Below, in pieces: positions 32,761 through 41,678 of a stretch of 64,000 nucleotides of DNA. Made by a program: the position numbers and the translations under genes. Each line of letters opens with the position of its first letter. The first letter of the stretch is position 1. Origin of the DNA: an uncultured Rhodospirillaceae bacterium. GTDB lineage: Bacteria > Pseudomonadota > Alphaproteobacteria > Azospirillales > Azospirillaceae. The stretch covers positions 186,001 to 250,000 of the forward strand of contig CALBDS010000004.1 in the NCBI GenBank assembly GCA_937927415.1, in the 5' to 3' direction. The notes under the pieces were generated by a model. The model ran no database searches, was not told the origin of the DNA, and saw only the letters and a program-made list of their open reading frames with translations.

Positions 32761-34794
32761 TCATGACCATTGCTGGAGCACGGCCACCAGCACCAGCAGC
32801 GCCACCAGCGCAAAGAACATCAGCGACAGGTACCGGCGGATGGTCAGGAACTGGATCTCGTTCACCCGGTCGGCGGCGGCGTTCACCAGCCGCACCACCG
32901 GGTCGGCCAGCCACACCCACGCCGGATCGCTCCACCGCACCGTCAGCCGGGCCGGGCGCACGTCGCCCGGTTCGGGCATGTCCACCGTGTCGCGCGCCCG
33001 GAACACCGTCGCCCCGAACGCCCGCCGGATCGGCTGGCCGAAGCTGGACGGGGTGTATTGCGTCACCCCCGCCGGGTCCGGCTCGTCGAAGCCGCAGCCC
33101 CAGGCGATGGACCGGCGCACCCGGTCCGACGCCCAGCGGTGGATCGCCAGCCCCAGCACCGCCGACACCGCGGCGATGACCACCAGGAACACCAGCCCGT
33201 TGTACGAATTGCCCACCGCCGAGGTCGGGGCCAACCAGAACCACGGCTGGTACGCCCGGCCGTCGAACGGCCCGGCCTCCACCAGCAGGCGGGTGGCCGG
33301 CTCCACCAGCCGCAGCAGCGGCGTCGGCATCACCCCCAGCACCACGCACAGCAGCGCCGGGACCGCCATGGCGACGCGCATGGCCCAATTCACCTCCCGC
33401 GCGCCGGAAGCCGCAACCGAGCGCGCCCGCCCCAGAAAGGCGGTGCCGTAGGCGCGCACGAAACACGCCCCGGCCAAAGCCGCCGCCAGCGCCACCGCCG
33501 CCCCCACCAGCGCGATCAGGATCTTCAGGATCCACTGCGGCAGGGTGGGGCCGTTCAGGATGGCCTGGAACAGCAGCCATTCGCCGACGAAGCCGTTCAG
33601 CGGCGGCAGCGAGGAAATGGCCGCCGCGCCCACCAGCATCAGGAACGCCGTGACCGGCATGGTGTGGATCAGCCCGCCCATGCGCCCCAGGTCGCGGGTG
33701 CCGGTCGATGCCAGCACCGCCCCGGCCCCGAAGAACAGCAGGCTTTTGAACAGGCTGTGGTTGACGATGTGCAGCAGCGCCGCCGACAGGGCCAGGGCGG
33801 CGATCACCGGCACGTGCGCCGCCTTGAACACCAGCGCCATGCCGAGGGCGATGATGATGACGCCGATGTTTTCCACGGTGGAATAGGCCAGCAGCCGCTT
33901 CAGGTCGTCCTGCATCAGCGCGTAGAGGATGCCCATGACGGCGGTGACCGATCCGGCCACCAGCATCACCCCGCCCCACCACCATGCCGGTTCGCCCAGC
34001 AGGTCGAAGGTGACGCGGACGATGGCATAGACCGCCACCTTGGTCATCACCCCCGACATCAGCGCCGACACGTGGCTGGGTGCGGCTGGATGGGCCAGCG
34101 GCAGCCAGATGTGCAGCGGCACCAGCCCCGCCTTGGACCCCGCCCCCAGCAGCATCAGCCCCACCCCCAGCGCCCCCGCCAGGGCGGTGGGCGTGTGGGT
34201 GCGGATGGCGGCGAAGCTGTAATCCCCGTGCGTCCCCGCCAGCAGCCCGAAGGCCAGCAGCAGGCAGGCGGTGCCGAACCCGGCCATGATGAGGTAGATG
34301 CGCGCGGCCCGCGCCGTCCCCTCCTCCCGATGGTTGGCAAGAACCAGCAGCCAGGAGGCCAGCGACATGAATTCCCACGACACCAGAAAGACGAAGGCGT
34401 CGTTGGCCAGCAGCACCAGATTCATCCCCGCCAGGAACAGCGGGTAGAGCGGCAGCACCGGCCCCGGCTTCGGCCCATGGACCGCGTGATGCGCCCGGCC
34501 ATAGCCCCAGCCGTACAGGCTGGCGGTGGCGCCGGTGAAATTCACCACCATCAGGAAAAAGGCCGACAGCGCATCGGCCCGCAGATGGGCCGGCAGCCAG
34601 GGCAGCCCCAGCGGCAACACCACCTCGTCCACGCCGCCGCCGGCCAGCCGCAGCGCCGCCCACAGGGTCAGCGCCGCGCACACCGCCCCGGTGCCGCCAT
34701 AAACCACACCGTCCCCTCCCTTCCAGCGGGCGGCGGGCATGCCCAGCACCGACAGAAGCAGAAGACACAGGATTGCCACGCCAGCGAAAGCCAT
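32761..34794 (-). CDS. HyfB-like proton-translocating membrane subunit (NuoL/MrpA type)
   Basis: A 677-residue multispanning subunit and the first gene of the operon. Family residues for ion transport are seen: SWEFMSLASWLLV (Glu), GAGSKAGLVPLHIWLPLAHPAAPSHVSALMSGVMTKVAVY (Lys), RLLAYSTVENIGVI, VNHSLFKSLLFFGAGAV (His, Lys) and AAISSLPPLNGFVGEWLLFQ. A long C-terminal extension (WGCGFDEPDPAGVTQYTPSSFGQPIRR) is typical of HyfB/HycC and distinguishes it from NuoL. The ATG at 34794 opens with a hydrophobic helix. The 364-bp gap upstream should hold the operon promoter. Confidence 0.93.
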   Translation of the reverse strand: MAFAGVAILCLLLLSVLGMPAARWKGGDGVVYGGTGAVCAALTLWAALRLAGGGVDEVVLPLGLPWLPAHLRADALSAFFLMVVNFTGATASLYGWGYGRAHHAVHGPKPGPVLPLYPLFLAGMNLVLLANDAFVFLVSWEFMSLASWLLVLANHREEGTARAARIYLIMAGFGTACLLLAFGLLAGTHGDYSFAAIRTHTPTALAGALGVGLMLLGAGSKAGLVPLHIWLPLAHPAAPSHVSALMSGVMTKVAVYAIVRVTFDLLGEPAWWWGGVMLVAGSVTAVMGILYALMQDDLKRLLAYSTVENIGVIIIALGMALVFKAAHVPVIAALALSAALLHIVNHSLFKSLLFFGAGAVLASTGTRDLGRMGGLIHTMPVTAFLMLVGAAAISSLPPLNGFVGEWLLFQAILNGPTLPQWILKILIALVGAAVALAAALAGACFVRAYGTAFLGRARSVAASGAREVNWAMRVAMAVPALLCVVLGVMPTPLLRLVEPATRLLVEAGPFDGRAYQPWFWLAPTSAVGNSYNGLVFLVVIAAVSAVLGLAIHRWASDRVRRSIAWGCGFDEPDPAGVTQYTPSSFGQPIRRAFGATVFRARDTVDMPEPGDVRPARLTVRWSDPAWVWLADPVVRLVNAAADRVNEIQFLTIRRYLSLMFFALVALLVLVAVLQQWS

Positions 34795-35158
34795 GGCCCC
34801 AAACCGCAAAAAATGAAGGTGGAATAAGTAAGGAACGTTCCGCGCACGGATGCAAGCGAAAACCGCAACGTTTGTGTTACCGCGTTTTTTCCACAGGCCG
34901 GACCGCTGGGCCGTGCGCGGCATCGCACCGCCGTCCTTGGGGGGAGAAATCCACCGGCAGAGGCGCCTTTTCCGCGTGGCCCGGCGGACGGGAAAGGGAC
35001 AAAAGAAAACGGCCCAGCCAAAGATGGCAGGGCCGTGGAAAGGTGGTTCAGGGAGGAAACGGCAACGATGTTGCGTTCCGAGATCTTTATGCCTTGAGAA
35101 CCGGCGTTCGGCACAAAGATTCGGCAAGACGAAGGCTCATGCCGGGCATGCTTGACCG
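34795..35158. other. 364-bp intergenic region upstream of the HyfB-like gene
   Basis: It lies between the CoA-transferase stop and the Ehr operon start, both on the minus strand. It holds one terminator-like stem-loop (35009-35036) and an AT-richer segment near 34800-34900 that could carry the operon promoter. I found no convincing sigma-54 element or gene. Confidence 0.6.
35009..35036 (-). terminator. rho-independent terminator downstream of the CoA-transferase gene
   Basis: On the minus strand ACGGCCC and GGGCCGT form a stem around a 14-nt loop, followed by TTTCTTTTG. It lies about 120 bp after the CoA-transferase stop and before the Ehr operon, so it probably insulates the two. Confidence 0.7.
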
Positions 35159-36328
35159 TCAGTCATGGCCGTCATGCTCAACGGGCATTACCGGCGGCGC
35201 CTTCCACGGCCCCAGCGGCGTGGCGGAGAACTTCAGCGGATTGGCGACCATCGGCACCATGGTGCCGTCGGGCAGCGGGGCTTCCACCACCATGCCGCGT
35301 GCCTTCACCTGCGGGTGGTCGAACACCTGATCGATGGTGTTGATGGGGCCGCAGGGCACGCCCGCGGCTTCCAGCCCGGCGATCCATTCGTCGCGCGGGC
35401 GGGCGGCCAGCAGGGTGCGGACCAGCGGCACCAGCACCGCGCGGTTCTCCACCCGCTTCTTGTTCGTGGCGAATCGGGGATCGTCGGCCAGATCCTCCCG
35501 CCCCGCCACGGCGCAGAAGCGGCGGAACTGCTGGTCGTTGCCCACCGCCAGCATCAGATGGCCATCCGCCGCGGCGAACGCCTGATAGGGGCAGATGTTG
35601 GGGTGCGCGTTGCCCATGCGCCCCGGCGCCTTGCCCGACGCCAGAAAGTTGGCTGCCTGATTCGCCAGCATCGCCACCTGCACATCCAGCAGGGCAAGGT
35701 CGATCCACTGCCCTTCGCCCGTGCGGTCGCGGTGGGCCAATGCTGCCAGGATGCCGGTGGCGGCGTACATGCCGGTGAACAGGTCCACCACCGCCACGCC
35801 GACCTTCATCGGCTCGGCCCCCGGCTCGCCGTCGGGCTGGCCGGTGATGCTCATCAGCCCGCCCATGGCCTGGATCATGGCGTCATAGCCGGCGCGGTCG
35901 GCGTACGGCCCGGTCTGGCCGAAGCCGGTGATGGAGCAATAGACCAGATCGGGCTTCACCGCCTTCAGCGACTCGTAATCCAGCCCGTACTTGACCAGAC
36001 CGCCGCGTTTGAAGTTCTCCACCACCACATCGGCCGAGGCCGCCATCTCGCGGACGAGCTGGGCGCCCTCGGGCGTGGTGAAGTCGATGGCGACCGACCG
36101 CTTGCCGCGGTTGGCGCAGGTGAAATAGGCCGCCATCCCCGCCCGTCCCGTCTCCGGGTCGGGCGCCTGGATGAAGGGCGGCCCCCAGCCGCGGGTGTCG
36201 TCGCCCAGACCGGGACGCTCCACCTTCACCACCTCCGCTCCCATGTCGGCGAGCGTCTGGGTGGCCCACGGCCCCGCCAGCACCCGCGACAGATCCAGAA
36301 CCCGCAAGTGCGACAGCGGCCCGGCCAT
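35159..36328 (-). CDS. family III CoA-transferase (CaiB/BaiF), probably glutarate CoA-transferase
   Basis: A 389-residue class III CoA-transferase. It opens MAGPLSHLRVLDLSRVLAGPWATQTLADMGAEVVKVERPG, with NRGKRSVAIDF, DVVVENFKRGGL, YCSITGFGQTGPYADR and the GQWIDLALLDVQ block that carries the catalytic Asp. It starts 14 bp after the gcdH stop, on the same strand. By analogy with succinyl-CoA:glutarate CoA-transferase (human SUGCT), it would activate glutarate to glutaryl-CoA for GcdH. The assignment of glutarate rests on this pairing, not on residues I can read. Confidence 0.9.
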   Translation of the reverse strand: MAGPLSHLRVLDLSRVLAGPWATQTLADMGAEVVKVERPGLGDDTRGWGPPFIQAPDPETGRAGMAAYFTCANRGKRSVAIDFTTPEGAQLVREMAASADVVVENFKRGGLVKYGLDYESLKAVKPDLVYCSITGFGQTGPYADRAGYDAMIQAMGGLMSITGQPDGEPGAEPMKVGVAVVDLFTGMYAATGILAALAHRDRTGEGQWIDLALLDVQVAMLANQAANFLASGKAPGRMGNAHPNICPYQAFAAADGHLMLAVGNDQQFRRFCAVAGREDLADDPRFATNKKRVENRAVLVPLVRTLLAARPRDEWIAGLEAAGVPCGPINTIDQVFDHPQVKARGMVVEAPLPDGTMVPMVANPLKFSATPLGPWKAPPVMPVEHDGHD

Positions 36329-36342
36329 GATGTGGTCTCCCC

Positions 36343-37521
36343 TTACGAAAACGCCTGGATGCCCGTCTGGGCGCGGCCCAGGATCAGGGCGTGGACGTCG
36401 TGGGTGCCTTCGTAGGTGTTGACGGTTTCCAGGTTGACCATGTGGCGGATGACCTGGAATTCCTCGGAAATGCCGTTGCCGCCGTGCATGTCGCGGGCGA
36501 CGCGGGCGATGTCCAGCGCCTTGCCGACGTTGTTGCGCTTGATGAGCGACACGGCTTCCGGCGACCACGTGCCATCGTCGATCATCCGGCCGACGCGCAG
36601 AGCCGCCTGCAGCCCCAGCGTGATTTCGGTCTGCATGTCGGCCAGCTTCTTCTGGACGAGCTGGGTGGCGGCCAGCGGGCGGCCGAACTGCTTGCGGTCC
36701 AGCGTGTACTGGCGGGCGGCGTGCCAGCAGAATTCCGCAGCCCCCATGGCCCCCCAGGCGATGCCGTAGCGCGCCTTGTTCAGGCAGCCGAACGGCCCGC
36801 CCAGGCCGGTGGCACCGGGCAGCAGAGCGTCATCGGGGACGAAAGCCTCGTCCAGCACGATTTCGCCGGTGACCGAGGCGCGCAGGCTGATCTTGCCCTC
36901 GATCTTCGGGGTGGTGAACCCCTTGGTGCCGCGTTCGACCACAAAGCCCTTGATCTTGCCGCCGTGGGCCTCGGACTTGGCCCAGACCACGGCCAGATCG
37001 GCGATGGGGCTGTTGGTGATCCACATCTTCTGACCCGTCAGGCGGTAGCCGCCGTCCACCTTCACCGCGCGGGTGCGCATGCCGCCGGGGTCGGAACCGG
37101 CGTCCGGCTCGGTCAGGCCGAAGCAGCCGACCCATTCGCCGCGGGCCAGAAGGGGCAGATACTTCTTCTTCTGCTCCTCGCTGCCATAGGCGTAGATGGG
37201 GTGCATCACCAGCGACGACTGCACCGACATGGCCGAACGGTAACCGCTGTCCACCCGCTCCACCTCGCGCGCCACCAGACCATAGGCGACGTGGCTGACG
37301 CCGGACCCGCCGTATTCCTCGGGGATGGTGGCGCCCAGCAGGCCCAATTCGCCCATTTCCGCCATGATGGCGCGGTCGAAATGCTCCTCGCGGAAGGCGG
37401 CGATCACACGCGACTGCAGCTTCTCCTGGCAATAGGCCCGTGCGCTGTCGCGGATCAGCTTTTCATCGTCGGTGAGTTGGTTTTCCAGCAGGAAGGGATC
37501 GTCCCAGGTCATCGGCTGCAC
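36343..37521 (-). CDS. gcdH: glutaryl-CoA dehydrogenase
   Basis: A 392-residue acyl-CoA dehydrogenase that oxidises and decarboxylates glutaryl-CoA to crotonyl-CoA in lysine, tryptophan and glutarate breakdown, passing electrons to ETF. Signatures include PEEYGGSGVSHVAYGLVAREVERVDSGYRS, CFGLTEPDAGSDPGGM, MWITNSPIADL, and the catalytic Glu in TVNTYEGTHDVHALILGRAQTG. These match GcdH better than other acyl-CoA dehydrogenases. I favour the GTG at 37521 (GGAG at 7-nt spacing) over the ATG three codons later. It forms an operon with the CoA-transferase and is divergent from a LysR regulator. Confidence 0.95.
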   Translation of the reverse strand: MQPMTWDDPFLLENQLTDDEKLIRDSARAYCQEKLQSRVIAAFREEHFDRAIMAEMGELGLLGATIPEEYGGSGVSHVAYGLVAREVERVDSGYRSAMSVQSSLVMHPIYAYGSEEQKKKYLPLLARGEWVGCFGLTEPDAGSDPGGMRTRAVKVDGGYRLTGQKMWITNSPIADLAVVWAKSEAHGGKIKGFVVERGTKGFTTPKIEGKISLRASVTGEIVLDEAFVPDDALLPGATGLGGPFGCLNKARYGIAWGAMGAAEFCWHAARQYTLDRKQFGRPLAATQLVQKKLADMQTEITLGLQAALRVGRMIDDGTWSPEAVSLIKRNNVGKALDIARVARDMHGGNGISEEFQVIRHMVNLETVNTYEGTHDVHALILGRAQTGIQAFS

Positions 37522-37599
37522 GGCGCGTCTCCTCACGGGGGTTGGGTTTCTTGGTGATATCCGGACGCCAGAGTGCCCAAACCCGGCCATGATGACAAA

Positions 37600-37635
37600 G
37601 CGATCTTTGCTATCGCAGCCATAACGATCCGTTAT
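37600..37635. promoter_or_regulatory. two adjacent dyads, likely LysR-type operator
   Basis: GCGAT-N7-ATCGC (37600-37616) and ATAACG-ATC-CGTTAT (37621-37635). The second is a T-N11-A LysR box within a perfect 6-bp inverted repeat. They lie between the gcdH start and the LysR start, 35-70 bp upstream of the LysR gene. Confidence 0.65.
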
Positions 37636-37669
37636 AGGATGCGGCGGTTTTTCCCACGGGGAACCGGGC

Positions 37670-38587
37670 ATGGACATCCGCCAACTCCGCTACTTTCTGG
37701 GCATCATCGACTGCGGGTCGCTGTCGCGCGCGGCCGCCACGCTGCGGGTGGCGCAGCCGGCCCTGAGCCTGCACCTGAAGCGGCTGGAAGAGGAATTGGG
37801 CTGTGCGCTGGTGCTGCGCACCGCCCGCGGGGTGGTGCCGACCGACAGCGGGCGGCGGCTGGCGGAGCGGGCGGCGGCGGTGGTGGCCGCATTGGAATCC
37901 CTGCGCGACGAGGTGCGGGGGATCGAAGCCGCTCCCAGCGGCCCGGCGGTCATCGGCATTCCCACCTCGCTGGGCAGCGTGCTGACGGTGCCGCTGGCGC
38001 TGGCGGTGCGGCGCCACCATCCCGGCGTGCGGCTGCGGGTGGTGGAGGGGCTGTCCGGCCATATGCTGGAATGGGTGCGCTCCGGCGCTGTTGACATGGC
38101 GCTGATCTTCGGCGCCGAGCGCATGGAGGGGCTGGAGACGGTGGCCGTGGCGCGCGAGGGGCTGACCCTGGTGGCCCCGCAGTACGACCCGCTGATGGGG
38201 GACGGGGCGGTGATTCCCTTCGCCGCCGTTCTCGACCTGCCGCTGATCCTGCCCGGCCGCCCCCACGGCGTGCGGGAGGAGGTGGAGCGCGCCGCCGTGC
38301 TGTTGGACCGCACGCCGCAGGTGGTGATGGAAATCGACGCGCTCGACCAGATCAAGGCGCTGGTGGCGGAGGGGGTGGGCTACACCGTGCTGTCGGAGCG
38401 GGTGGCCCGCGGCGGGGCGTCGGCGCCCCGTCTGGCCCACCGCCCCATCGGGGAACCGGCCATCGAGCGCACCATTTTGATGGCCCACGCCGCCGGCCGC
38501 CCCCTGTCCGCCGCCGCCCGCGCGGTGCGGGCGCTGGCGCTGGACCTGCTGGGCGGCATGACGCACGAAGGACGGTGGGCCGCATGA
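37670..38587 (+). CDS. LysR family transcriptional regulator, likely of the gcdH operon
   Basis: A 305-residue LysR regulator. The N-terminal winged helix-turn-helix reads MDIRQLRYFLGIIDCGSLSRAAATLRVAQPALSLHLKRLEEELG, and the ligand-binding domain begins near GPAVIGIPTSLGSVLTVPLALAVRRHHPGV. It resembles the Nac/cyn-type subgroup. It is divergent from gcdH with two dyads in the shared gap, so it probably controls glutarate catabolism in response to glutarate or glutaryl-CoA. Its stop codon overlaps the start of the DUF1848 gene (ATGA). Confidence 0.92.
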   Translation: MDIRQLRYFLGIIDCGSLSRAAATLRVAQPALSLHLKRLEEELGCALVLRTARGVVPTDSGRRLAERAAAVVAALESLRDEVRGIEAAPSGPAVIGIPTSLGSVLTVPLALAVRRHHPGVRLRVVEGLSGHMLEWVRSGAVDMALIFGAERMEGLETVAVAREGLTLVAPQYDPLMGDGAVIPFAAVLDLPLILPGRPHGVREEVERAAVLLDRTPQVVMEIDALDQIKALVAEGVGYTVLSERVARGGASAPRLAHRPIGEPAIERTILMAHAAGRPLSAAARAVRALALDLLGGMTHEGRWAA

Positions 38588-39477
38588 TCGTTTCGGCCAG
38601 CTACCGCACCGACATCCCGGCTTTTTACGGGGAGTGGTTCGTCAACCGGCTGCGTGCCGGCCATGCCCGCACGGTCAACCCGTACGGCGGGCCGCCTGGG
38701 CGGGTGGACCTGACCCCGGCGGCGGTGGACGGCTTCGTGTTCTGGACCCGCAACCTCGGCCCCTTCGCCGCCGGGCTGGACGCGGTGGACGGGCTGGGTA
38801 TCCCCTTCGTGGTGCAGTTCACCGCCACCGCCCTGCCCCGGCCGCTGGAACGCTCGGTCATCGGGTGGGAAGCGGCGGTGGAGCAGATGCGCGCGGCGGC
38901 CCGCCGCTGGGGACCGCGGGCGGTGGTGTGGCGCTACGACCCCATCGTACCGACCGACCTGACCCCGCCCGACTGGCACCGGCAGACCTTTGCCCGGCTG
39001 GCGGCGGCACTGCGGGGCGTGGTGGATGAGGTCACGGTGTCGTTCATGGAACCCTACCGCAAGACCACCCGCAATCTGGCCCTTGCAGCCGCCCGGGCCG
39101 GTTTCACCGGGAGCCTGCTGGGGGATGATGACAAGCGCGCCCTGCTGGGTGATCTGGCCGCATCGGCCGCCGATCACGGCATGGCGCTGACGCTGTGCAC
39201 CCAGCCGGCGCTGGCGGGGGTGGCGGGCACCTCCCCCGCCCGCTGCGTGGACGCCGCCCGCCTGTCCGACGTGGCCGGGCGCCCCATCGCGGCGCGGACC
39301 AAAGGCAACCGCCCGGGGTGCCTGTGCGCCGAAAGCCGCGACATCGGCGATTACGACACCTGCCCCCACGGCTGCGTTTACTGCTACGCCGTGCGCGACC
39401 GGGATGCCGCCCTCGGCCGGTATCAGGCTCACGACCCGGCGGCGGAGTTCCTGGTGAGTCCCGCCCGCGCACGGTGA
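38584..39477 (+). CDS. DUF1848 domain protein with C-terminal cysteine cluster
   Basis: A 297-residue protein matching DUF1848. It starts MIVSASYRTDIPAFYGEWFVNRL and continues VDGFVFWTRNLGPF, VVQFTATALPRPLE and VVWRYDPIV. It ends with a Cys-rich cluster (CLCAESRDIGDYDTCPHGCVYCYA) that resembles the cysteine spacing of a radical SAM or 4Fe-4S site. The cellular role of DUF1848 is not established. Its ATG overlaps the LysR stop by four bases, so the two are translated together, which is odd given that the regulator probably serves the divergent gcdH operon. Confidence 0.88.
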   Translation: MIVSASYRTDIPAFYGEWFVNRLRAGHARTVNPYGGPPGRVDLTPAAVDGFVFWTRNLGPFAAGLDAVDGLGIPFVVQFTATALPRPLERSVIGWEAAVEQMRAAARRWGPRAVVWRYDPIVPTDLTPPDWHRQTFARLAAALRGVVDEVTVSFMEPYRKTTRNLALAAARAGFTGSLLGDDDKRALLGDLAASAADHGMALTLCTQPALAGVAGTSPARCVDAARLSDVAGRPIAARTKGNRPGCLCAESRDIGDYDTCPHGCVYCYAVRDRDAALGRYQAHDPAAEFLVSPARAR

Positions 39478-39514
39478 GCGGTGCGCGGGCGGATGGCCGG
39501 GGAGCGAAAGACCC

Positions 39515-41563
39515 TCACCGCTCCCACGGTGCGGGCGTTGGCGCTGCCGGCAGGCCGGGCGGGGGCACGGGGGGATCCCCATAGCGGGGCGACACGATGC
39601 CGAAGCGCCGCATGCGGCGGTGCACCGTGGTGCGGTCGATGCCCAGATCGCGGGCCACCGCCGACACGTTCCACCGCCGCACCGCCAAGGCATGCAGAAG
39701 CTGGTCCCGCTCCGCCCACAGCGTCGGCGGGATCAACGGCACCGCCGCGGGGCCGGCGGCGTGGACCGCCCCCACCGCCGCGGTATTCTCCTCCCCCTCC
39801 TCCCGGCCCGCGTGCAGCAGCCGGTCGGGAAGGTCGTCGCAGCGGATGATGCCGTCACCGGCCACCGCACAGGCATAGTCGAGCGTGTTCACCAGTTCGC
39901 GGACGTTGCCCGGCCAGCGGTGGGCGCGCAGGGCCGCCGCCGCCTCGTCCGACAGGGCAAGGCGTGTGGGGGATTTGCGGTTGTGTTCCGACAGCAGCCG
40001 CCCCACGAGCCAGTCGAAATCCGTCCGGCGGCGCAGCGGCGGCAGGGTGAGCGTCGCCCCGCTGATGCGGAAATACAGATCCTCGCGGAACCGCCCGGCC
40101 TTCACCTCGTCCACAAGGTCGCGGTGGGTGGCGGCGATCACCCGGATGTTGACCGGAACCGGCTTTGACCGGCCGACCGGCGTGACCTCCCGCTCGGCCA
40201 GCACGCGCAAAAGCCGGGTCTGCAGGGCAAGCGGCATGTCGCCGATCTCGTCCAGGAACAGCGTGCCGCCGTCGGCTTCCAGCACCAGCCCCTTCTTGCC
40301 CCGCGCCGCGGCCCCGGTGAAGGCGCCCGGCTCGTACCCGAACAATTCCGCCTCGATCAGCGATTCCGGCAGGGCGGCGCAGTTCACCGGCACGAAGGGC
40401 TTGCCGGCCCGGACACCGGCGGCGTGGATGGCCTTGGCCAGATGCTCCTTGCCCGCCCCGGTTTCGCCGCAGATCAGCAGGCTCATCTGGGTGTTGACCA
40501 GCTTGGCGGCCCGGCGCGCCACCTGCTGCATGGCCGGATCGTCGTGGAACAGCGCCTGCAGCGGCGCCGGCAGGGCCGCCGGGGCCGGTTCGGCCACCGG
40601 CGCGCCGAACCGGGTGGGCGGGGGCAGGCTGTGGGCGAACAGCGGCGTGCCAGAAACGGCCAGCCGCACCATGCGCTGCGCCGCCGGGCGGGAATGGGTC
40701 AGCCGCGGCAGGTCATCGACCGTCAATTCGAAGAACTCGGACAGCCGGCGCCCCACCAGCGGTCCGCCACTGGATTTGTCATGGCGCCGTTCGCTTTCCC
40801 GCAGCATCAGGTGGCGGGCCATGTTGTTGAAACCAAGGATCCGTTCCGACCCGTCCACCGCCAGGACATAGGTCGGCTCCACATCGGCGAATTCCGGGGA
40901 GGGGGCGAGCTTGATGATCCATTCCCGCCGGAAGCGGTTGAGGAGATGGGCAATCTCGATCTTGTGGGCGACGGATTTCACGAACTGGAGCGCCAGGAAC
41001 TGGCTTTCCTTCGGTTCCGGCGAGCGCAGGGCGGAAATGTCCAGCACCGCCGCCAGATTGCCCGCCGGATCGTACACCGGCGCTGCGGTGCAGGTGAGCG
41101 GGATGTGGGTGGCGTCGAAATGGTCGGTCTGGTGGACCACCAGAGCTTCGCCCGTGGCAATGCAGGTGCCCACGGCGCAGGTTCCGGCGTGGGACTCGTT
41201 CCAGTCGGCCCCCAGGTAAAGACCGGCGCGCATGAGGGTGGTGTCAACGGTGGGATCGCCGATGAAATCGACGGTCACCCCCTTGGCGTCGGTGAGCAGC
41301 AGCACATAACCCAGGCCCGCCACCTGCCGATACAGCGTCTCCACCCCGAAACGGGCGGTGTGGGTGAATTCCTCCATGGCGTCCTGATGCTCGCGCAGCC
41401 GGGTGTCGGTCAGGATGCACGGGTCGCGCAACACCTCGGGGTTGAGATTGTGCTCCGTCACGCACCGCCGCCAGGAGTCCCGGATGACGGCATCGCGGCG
41501 GGTGGCATGACCATTCGCTGCGCGCACCAGCTCGTCGATGTGCGCGGCCTGCTCTCCTTTCAT
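39515..41563 (-). CDS. acoR: AcoR, sigma-54-dependent activator of acetoin catabolism
   Basis: A 682-residue enhancer-binding protein of the AcoR type. The N-terminal part contains a GAF sensor (ESHAGTCAVGTCIATGEALVVHQTDHF, CTAAPVYDPAGNLAAVLDIS). A PAS-like linker follows. The AAA+ domain has Walker A (GETGAGKEH), the sigma-54 loop GAFTGA, and GGTLFLDEIGD. The C-terminal Fis helix-turn-helix reads NVSAVARDLGIDRTTVHRRMRRFG. It should activate the divergent acoXABC operon when acetoin is present. The ATG follows GGGAGG. The 287-bp shared region holds a sigma-54 promoter and three repeat sites. Confidence 0.95.
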   Translation of the reverse strand: MKGEQAAHIDELVRAANGHATRRDAVIRDSWRRCVTEHNLNPEVLRDPCILTDTRLREHQDAMEEFTHTARFGVETLYRQVAGLGYVLLLTDAKGVTVDFIGDPTVDTTLMRAGLYLGADWNESHAGTCAVGTCIATGEALVVHQTDHFDATHIPLTCTAAPVYDPAGNLAAVLDISALRSPEPKESQFLALQFVKSVAHKIEIAHLLNRFRREWIIKLAPSPEFADVEPTYVLAVDGSERILGFNNMARHLMLRESERRHDKSSGGPLVGRRLSEFFELTVDDLPRLTHSRPAAQRMVRLAVSGTPLFAHSLPPPTRFGAPVAEPAPAALPAPLQALFHDDPAMQQVARRAAKLVNTQMSLLICGETGAGKEHLAKAIHAAGVRAGKPFVPVNCAALPESLIEAELFGYEPGAFTGAAARGKKGLVLEADGGTLFLDEIGDMPLALQTRLLRVLAEREVTPVGRSKPVPVNIRVIAATHRDLVDEVKAGRFREDLYFRISGATLTLPPLRRRTDFDWLVGRLLSEHNRKSPTRLALSDEAAAALRAHRWPGNVRELVNTLDYACAVAGDGIIRCDDLPDRLLHAGREEGEENTAAVGAVHAAGPAAVPLIPPTLWAERDQLLHALAVRRWNVSAVARDLGIDRTTVHRRMRRFGIVSPRYGDPPVPPPGLPAAPTPAPWER

Positions 41564-41678
41564 CGGCGTCCTCCCGGACTTTGCGGTTCTTTCACGACCT
41601 GCGGTTTTTTGCCCCAGTGTCGCCCCGAACCGCGGCGACGGCAAGCGAATGACTCGCGGCACCGCACAAGGGATACCC

